From positions 45,822,571 to 45,886,570 of the forward strand of contig CM026397.1 of assembly GCA_014843695.1 (NCBI GenBank): a stretch of DNA of 64,000 nt, written 5' to 3'. The notes beneath the pieces are model-generated. The model ran no database searches. It had not been told where the DNA came from and saw nothing but the letters and a program-made list of their open reading frames with translations. Of the stretch, positions 56,101-64,000 are shown in pieces (position 1 is the stretch's first letter; each line of letters begins with the position of its first letter). Made by a program: the position numbers and the translations under genes. Source of the stretch: Archivesica marissinica. Lineage: Eukaryota; Mollusca; Bivalvia; Venerida; Vesicomyidae.

Positions 56101-59100
56101 ATGGTGAGATAGTGTGTATATCTTGTAGTAATGTATGTAGATATGGTGAGATAGTGTGTATATCTTGTAGTAATGTATGTAGATATGGTGAGATAGTGTA
56201 TATATCTTGTAGTAATGTATGTAGATATGGTGAGATAGTGTGTATATTTTGTAGTAATGTACGTATATATGGTGAGATAGTGTGTATATCTTGTAGTAAT
56301 GTATGTAGATATGGTGAGATAGTGTGTATATATTGTTGTAATGTATGTAGATATGGTGATATAGTGTGTATATCTTGTAGTAATGAATGTAGATATGGTG
56401 AGATAGTGTGTAGATCTTGTAGTAATGTATGTATATATGGTGAGATAGTGTATAATTTCTTGTAGTAATGTATGTAGATATGGTGAGATACTGTGTATAT
56501 CTTGTAGTAATGTATGTAAATATGGTGAGATAGTGGATATATCTTGTAGTAATGTATGTAGATTTGGTGAGATAGTGTGTATATTTAGTAGCAATGTATG
56601 TATATATGGTGAGATAGTGTGTATATCTTGTAGTAATGTATGTAGATATGGTGAGATAGTGTATATATATTGTTGTAATATATGTAGATATGGTGATATA
56701 GTGTGTATATATTGTAGTAATGTATGTAGATATGGTGAGATAGTGTGTATATCTTGTAGTAATGTATGTATATATGGTGAGATAGTGTGTATATCTTGTA
56801 GTAATGTATGTAGATATGGTGAGATAGTGTGTATATCTTGTAGTAATGTATGTAGATATGGTGAGATAGTGTGTATATCTTGTAGTAATGTATGTAGATA
56901 TGGTGAGATAGTGTGTATATATTGTAGTAATGTATGTAGATATGGTGAGATAGTGTGTATATCTTGTAGTAATGTATGTAGATATGGTGAGATAGTGTGT
57001 ATATCTTGTAGTAATGTATGTAGATATGGTGAGATAGTGTGTATATATTGTAGTAATGTATGTAGATATGGTGAGATAGTGTGTATATCTTGTAGTAATG
57101 TATGTAGATATGGTGAGATAGTGTGTATATCTTGTAGTAATGTAACAGATGGTGAGATAGTGTGTATATCTTGTAGTAATGTATGTAGATATGGTGAGAT
57201 AGTGTGTATATCTTGTAGTAATGTATGTAGATATGGTGGATATGGTGTGTATATCTTGTAGTAATGTACGTAGATATGGTGAGATAGTGTGTATATTTTG
57301 TAGCAATGTTTGTAGATATGGTGAGATAGTGTGTATATCTTATAGTAATGTAGGTAGATATGGTGAGATAGTGTGTATATATGGTAGTAATGTACGTATA
57401 TATGGTGCGATAGTGTGTATATCTTGTAGTAATGTATGTAGATATGGTGTGATAGTTTGTAGATATTGTAGTAATGTAAGTAGATATGGTGCGATAGTGT
57501 GTATATTTTGTAGCAATGTTTGTAGATATGGTGACATCGTGTGTATATCTTGTAGTAATGAATGTATATATGGTGCGATAGTGTGTAGATCTTGTAGTAA
57601 TGAATGTATATATGGTGAGATAGTGAATAATTTCTTGTAATAATGTATGTAGATATGGTGAGATACTGTGTATATCTTGTAGTAATGTATGTAAATATTG
57701 TGAGATAGTGGATATATCTTGTAGTAATGTATGTAGATTTGGTGAGATAGTGTGTATATTTAGAAGCAATGTATGTATATATGGTGAGATAGTGTGTATA
57801 TCTTGTAGAAATGTATGTAGATATGGTGAGATAGTGTATATATATTGTAGTAATATATGTAGATATGGTGATATAGTGTGTATATATTGTAGTAATGTAT
57901 GTAGATATGGTGAGACAGTGTGTATATCTTGTAGTAATGTATGTATATATAGTGAGATAGTGTGTATATCTTGTAGTAATGTATGTAGATATGGTGAGAT
58001 ACTGTGTATATCTTGTAGTAATGTATGTAGATATGGTGAGATAGTGTGTATATCTTGTAGTAATGTATGTAGATATGGTGAGATAGTGTGTATATCTTGT
58101 AGTAATGTATGTAGATATGGTGAGATAGTGTGTATATCTTGTAGTAATGTATGTAGATATGGTGAGATAGTGTGTATATCTTGTAGTAATTATGTATGTA
58201 GATTATGGTGAGATAGTGGATATATATTGTAGTAATGTATGTAGATATGGTGAGATAGTGTGTATATCTTGTAGTAATGTATGTAGATATGGTGAGATAG
58301 TGTGTATATCTTGTAGTAATGTATGTAGATATGGTGAGATAGTGTGTATATATTGTAGTAATGTATGTAGATATGGTGCGATAGTGTGTATATCTTGTAG
58401 TAATATATGTAGATATGGTGATATAGTGTGTATATCTTGTAGTAATGAATGTATATATGGTGCGATAGTGTGTATATCTTGTAGTAATGAATGTATATAT
58501 GGTGAGATAGTGAATAATTTCTTGTAGTAATGTATGTAGATATGGTGAGATACTGTGTATATCTTGTAGTAATGTACGTAAATATTGTGAGATAGTGGAT
58601 ATATCTTGTAGTAATGTATGTAGATTTGGTGAGATAGTGTGTATATTTAGTAGCAATGTATGTATATATGGTGAGATAGTGTGTATATCTTGTAGAAATG
58701 TATGTAGATATGGTGAGATAGTGGATATATATTGTTGTAATATATGTAGATATGGTGATATAGTGTGTATATATTGTAGTAATGTATGTAGATATGGTGA
58801 GACAGTGTGTATATATTGTAGTAATGTATGTATATATAGTGAGATAGTGTGTATATCTTGTAGTAATATACGTATATATGGTGAGATAGTGTGTATATCT
58901 TGTAGTAATGTACGTAGATATGGTGAGATAGTGTGTATATCTTGTAGTAATGTATGTAGATATGGTGTGACAGTGTGTAGTTATTGTAGTAATGTATGTA
59001 GATATGGTGCGATAGTGTGTATATCTTGTAGTAATGTACGTAGATATGGTGAGATACTGTGTATATCTTGTAGTAATGTATGTAGATATGGTGCGATAGT

Positions 59101-60813
59101 GTGTATATTTTGTAATAATGTATGTAGATATGGTGAGATAGTGGATTTATATTGTTGTAATATACGTAGATATGGTGTGATAGTGTGTATATCTTATAGT
59201 AATGTACGCAGATATGGTGCGATAGTGTGTATTTCTTGTAGTAATATATGTAGATATGGTGCGATAGTTTGTATTTCTTGTGGTAATGTATGTAGATATG
59301 GTGATATGGTGTGTATATCTTGTAGTAATGTATGTAGATATGGTGACATAGTGTGTATATTTTGTAGCAATGTTTGTAGATATGGTGAGATAGTGTGTAT
59401 ATCTTATAGTAATGTAGGTAGATATGGTGAGATAGTGTGTATATATGGTAGTAATGTACGTAGATATGGTGCGATAGTGTGTATATCTTGTAGTAATGTA
59501 TGTAGATATGGTGAGAGTTTGTAGATATTGTAGTAATGTAAGTAGATATGGTGCGATGGTGTGTATATTTTGTAGCAATGTTTGTAGATATGGTGACATA
59601 GTGTGTATATCTTGTAGTAATGAATGTATATATGGTGAGATAGTGTGTAGATCTTGTAGTAATTAATGTATATATGGTGAGATAATGAATAATTTCTTGT
59701 AGTAATGTATGTAGATATGGTGAGATACTGTGTATATCTTGTAGTAATGTATGTAAATATTGTGAGATAGTGGATATATCTTGTAGTAATGTATGTAGAT
59801 ATGGTGCGATAGTGTGTATATTTTGTAATAATGTATGTAGATATGGTGAGATAGTGGATTTATATTGTTGTAATATACGTAGATATGGTGAGATAGTGTG
59901 TATATCTTATAGTAATGTACGCAGATATGGTGCGATAGTGTGTATTTCTTGTAGTAATTATGTAGATATGGTGCATAGTGTGTTATTTCTTGTATAATGT
60001 TGTAATATGGTGATATGGTGTGTGTATATCTTGTAGTAATGTATGTAGAATGGTGACTAGTGTGTATATTTTGTAAATGTTTGTAGATATGTGGTGTGAT
60101 ATGGTGTGTATATCTTGTAGTAATGTATGTAGATATGGTGAGATAGTGTGTATATTTTGTAGTAATGTATGTAGATATGGTGAGATAGTGTGTATATCTT
60201 GTAGTAATGAATGTAGATATGGTGAGATAGTGTGTATATCTTGTAGTAATGAATGTAGATATGGTGAGATAGTGAATAATTTCTTGTAGTAATGTATGTA
60301 GATATGGTGCGATAGTGTGTATATCTTGTAGTAATGTATGTAGATATGGTGAGATAGTGTGTATATCTTGTAGTAATGTATGTAGATATTGTGTGATAGT
60401 GTGTATATTTTGTAGCAATGTATGTATATATGGTGAGATAGTGTGTATATCTTGTAGTAATGTATGTAGATATGGTGAGATAGTGTGTATATATTGTAGT
60501 AATGTATGTAGATATGGTGAGATAGTGTGTATATATTGTAGTAATGTATGTAGATATGGTGAGACAGTGGTATATCTTGTAGTAATGTATGTAGATATGG
60601 TGAGATAGTGTGTATATCTTGTAGTAATTATGTAGATATGGTGAGATATGTGTGAATATCTTGTAGTAATGTATGTAGATATGGTGAGATAGTGTGTAGA
60701 TCTTGTAGTAATGAATGTATATATGGTGAGATAGTGTGTATATCTTGTAGTAATGTATGTAGATATGGTGAGATAGTGTGTATATCTTGTAGTAATGTAT
60801 GTAGATATGGTGA
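53131..60813 (+). repeat. 42-bp satellite, right arm (plus orientation)
   Basis: About 183 units in opposite orientation to the left arm. A higher-order block that begins with a TAGATTTGG unit followed by ATATTTAGTAGC starts at about 53700, 54835, 56556, 57731 and 58618, i.e. with spacings near 27, 41, 28 and 21 units. The stretch 55920-57240 is nearly homogeneous. Many small indels appear at 59940-60680 close to the gap. Confidence 0.95.
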
Positions 60814-61813
60814 NNNNNNNNNNNNNNNNNNNNNNNNNNNNNNNNNNNNNNNNNNNNNNNNNNNNNNNNNNNNNNNNNNNNNNNNNNNNNNNNNNNNNNN
60901 NNNNNNNNNNNNNNNNNNNNNNNNNNNNNNNNNNNNNNNNNNNNNNNNNNNNNNNNNNNNNNNNNNNNNNNNNNNNNNNNNNNNNNNNNNNNNNNNNNNN
61001 NNNNNNNNNNNNNNNNNNNNNNNNNNNNNNNNNNNNNNNNNNNNNNNNNNNNNNNNNNNNNNNNNNNNNNNNNNNNNNNNNNNNNNNNNNNNNNNNNNNN
61101 NNNNNNNNNNNNNNNNNNNNNNNNNNNNNNNNNNNNNNNNNNNNNNNNNNNNNNNNNNNNNNNNNNNNNNNNNNNNNNNNNNNNNNNNNNNNNNNNNNNN
61201 NNNNNNNNNNNNNNNNNNNNNNNNNNNNNNNNNNNNNNNNNNNNNNNNNNNNNNNNNNNNNNNNNNNNNNNNNNNNNNNNNNNNNNNNNNNNNNNNNNNN
61301 NNNNNNNNNNNNNNNNNNNNNNNNNNNNNNNNNNNNNNNNNNNNNNNNNNNNNNNNNNNNNNNNNNNNNNNNNNNNNNNNNNNNNNNNNNNNNNNNNNNN
61401 NNNNNNNNNNNNNNNNNNNNNNNNNNNNNNNNNNNNNNNNNNNNNNNNNNNNNNNNNNNNNNNNNNNNNNNNNNNNNNNNNNNNNNNNNNNNNNNNNNNN
61501 NNNNNNNNNNNNNNNNNNNNNNNNNNNNNNNNNNNNNNNNNNNNNNNNNNNNNNNNNNNNNNNNNNNNNNNNNNNNNNNNNNNNNNNNNNNNNNNNNNNN
61601 NNNNNNNNNNNNNNNNNNNNNNNNNNNNNNNNNNNNNNNNNNNNNNNNNNNNNNNNNNNNNNNNNNNNNNNNNNNNNNNNNNNNNNNNNNNNNNNNNNNN
61701 NNNNNNNNNNNNNNNNNNNNNNNNNNNNNNNNNNNNNNNNNNNNNNNNNNNNNNNNNNNNNNNNNNNNNNNNNNNNNNNNNNNNNNNNNNNNNNNNNNNN
61801 NNNNNNNNNNNNN
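60814..61813. other. Assembly gap (1000 N) inside the satellite
   Basis: Exactly 1000 N. The real array may be much longer. Confidence 0.99.
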
Positions 61814-61967
61814 GGCACACTGTACATATAGATATTCGAACTGAAGTAATATATATACTATTAAAAACCAATACAAAAATGTCGAAATATGTATCAACTT
61901 AATGTATATGCAATAAAGAAATAAACGAGGTTACCCGGATAGGGGCTTCAAAATGAAAAAAAATAAG
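61814..61967. other. Unique island between gap and satellite
   Basis: 154 bases of non-satellite AT-rich sequence (with AATAAAGAAATAAACG) between the gap and the resumed array. It may be the edge of a transposon lost in the gap. Confidence 0.6.
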
Positions 61968-64000
61968 AGATAGTGTGTATATCTTGTAGTAATGAATGTA
62001 GATATGGTGAGACAGTGTGTATTTATTGTAGTAATGTATGTAGATATGGTGCGATAGTGTGTATATCTTGTAGTAATGAATGTAGATATGGTGAGATAGT
62101 GGATATATATTTTAGTAATGTATGTAGATATGGTGAGATGGTGGATATATATTGTAGTAATGTATGTAGATATGGTGAGATAGTGGATATATATTTTAGT
62201 AATGTATGTAGATATGGTGAGATAGTGGATTTATATTGTAGTAATGTATGTACATATGGTGAGATAGTGGATATATGTTGTAGTAATGTATGTAGATATG
62301 GTGATATAGTGTGTAGATCTTGTAGTAATGAATGTATATATGGTGAAATAGTGTGTAAATCGTGTAGTAATGAATGTAGATATTGTGAGATAGTGTATAT
62401 ATATATATTAGTAATGTACGTAGATATGGTGAGATAGTGGATATATATTGTAGTATTATATATAGATATGGTGAGATAGTGTGTATATCTTGTAGTAATG
62501 TACGTAGATATGGTGAGATAGTGTGTATATCTTGTAGTAATATACGTAGATATGGTGAGACAGTGTGTAGTTATTGTAGTAATGTAATGTATGTAGATAT
62601 CGTGAAATACTGTGTATATCTTGTAGTAATGTATGTAAATATGGTGAGATAGTGGATTTATATTGTTGTAATGTACGTAGATATGGTGAGATAGTGTGTA
62701 TATCTTGTAGTAATGTATGTAGATATGGTGAGATAGTGTGTATATCTTGTAGTAATGTACGTAGATATGGTGAGATAGTGTGTATATCTTGTAGTAATGT
62801 ACGTAGATATGGTGAGATACTGTGTATATCTTGTAGTAATGTATGTACATATGGTGAGATAGTGGATATATCTTGTAGTAATGTATGTAGATATGGTGAT
62901 ATAATGTGTAGATCTTGTAGTAATGAATGTATATATGGTGAAATAGTGTGTAGATCTTGTAGTAATGAATGTAGATATTGTGAGATAGTGTATATATATA
63001 TATATATTAGTAATGTATGTAGATATGGTGAGATAGTGGATTTATATTGGTGTAATATATGTAGATATGGTGAGATAGTGTGTATATCTTGTAGTAATGT
63101 ACGTAGATATGGTGAGATAGTGTGTATATCTTGTAGTAATGTATGTAGATATGGTGAGACAGTGTGTAGTTATTGTAGTAATGTATGTAGATATGGTGCG
63201 ATAGTGTGTATATCTTGTAGTAATGTACGTAGATATAGTGAGATAGTGTGTATATCTTGTAGTAATGTATGTAGATATGGTGAGACAGTGTGTAGTTATT
63301 GTAGTAATGTATGTAGATATGGTGAGATAGTGTGTATATCTTGTAGTAATGAATGTAGATATGGTGAGATAGTGAATAATTTCTTGTAGTAATGTATGTA
63401 GATATGGTGAGATACTGTGTATATCTTGTAGTAATGAATGTAGATATGGTGAGATAGTGAATAATTTGTTGTAGTAATGTATGTAGATATGGTGAGATAC
63501 TGTGTATATCTTGTATTAATGTACGTAAATATGGTGAGATAGTGGATATATCTTGTAGTAATGTATGTAGATATGGTGATATTGTGTGTAGATCTTGTAG
63601 TAATGAATGTAGATATAGTGAGATAGTGTATATATCTATTAGTAATGTATGTAGATATGGTGAGATAGTGGATATATATTGTAGTAATATATGTAGATAT
63701 GGTGAGATAGTGTGTATATCTTGTAGTAATGTACGTAGATATGGTGCGATAGTGTATATATCTTGTAGTAATGTACGTAGATATGGTGAGATACTGTGTA
63801 TATCTTGTAGTAATGTATGTAGATATGGTGAGATAGTGGATATATCTTGTAGTAATGTATGTAGATATGGTGATATAGTGTGTAGATCTTGTAGTAATGA
63901 ATGTATATATGGTGAAATAGTGTGTAGATCTTGTAGTAATGAATGTAGATATTGTGAGATAGTGTATATATATATATATATTAGTAATGTATGTAGATAT
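61968..64000 (+). repeat. 42-bp satellite, distal block running off the window
   Basis: About 48 units in plus orientation. 61973-63545 matches 48880-50408 in inverted orientation, including rare variants and indels, and so is a duplication and not independent amplification. The array continues past the right edge. Confidence 0.95.

Noticed and set aside
48757..64000. Many open frames on both strands with 14-residue Cys- or Tyr-rich repeats
   Set aside because: A 42-base period keeps any stop-free frame open. Frames occur on both strands equally and have no start context or domain.

Overview
The window is eukaryotic, and most likely from a bivalve mollusc or close lophotrochozoan relative. 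The evidence is a gene split by long introns, abundant tRNA-derived SINEs with a GGGACGTTAAACC / GTAAAAGAACC core, non-LTR and LTR retrotransposon pieces, pogo-, piggyBac- and hAT-like DNA elements, a C1q-domain fragment and a HEPN exon. The phylum is an inference. There are three runs of exactly 1000 N (1988-2987, 25788-26787, 60814-61813), which are scaffolding gaps of unknown true length.

The one well-supported host gene is a TMEM214 homologue on the minus strand (4532-23576). I could assemble ten exons with GT-AG borders and consistent phases, giving the first 465 codons; the 3' exons with the C-terminal membrane segments lie in the first gap or off the left edge. Its introns hold SINEs, MITEs and very long minisatellites. 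Two minisatellites sit exactly on its splice junctions: a 44-bp array (3190-4573) repeats the end of exon 10 with its GTAAGA donor about 31 times, and a 41-bp array (6795-7183) repeats the intron-7 acceptor and the start of exon 8 about nine times. Use of the neighbouring decoy site in either array gives a quick premature stop. I regard this as the most unusual signal in the window.

From 23.8 to 30.2 kb lie a truncated LINE with a nested SINE tail, another SINE, a LINE 3' end, a C1q half-domain (plus strand), and a Ty3/gypsy-type LTR element (minus strand). The LTR element's gag and pol overlap at a canonical -1 frameshift heptamer; most of pol is lost in gap 2. A 427-bp tandem duplication and a 3.2-kb 43/49-bp minisatellite follow. 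From 33.4 to 47.3 kb there are an inactivated hAT element, a pogo MITE, a nearly 1-kb palindrome, a HEPN-domain exon with a clean splice donor, a frameshifted LINE, and a SINE family that shares the LINE's 3' end.

The last 16.5 kb (47.4-64.0 kb) are a 42-bp satellite whose orientation flips at about 53.13 kb. It contains a 5'-truncated LINE and an inverted 1.5-kb duplication (about 48.88-50.41 versus 61.97-63.55 kb). The many long open frames in the tandem arrays arise from the arrays themselves and are not treated as genes.
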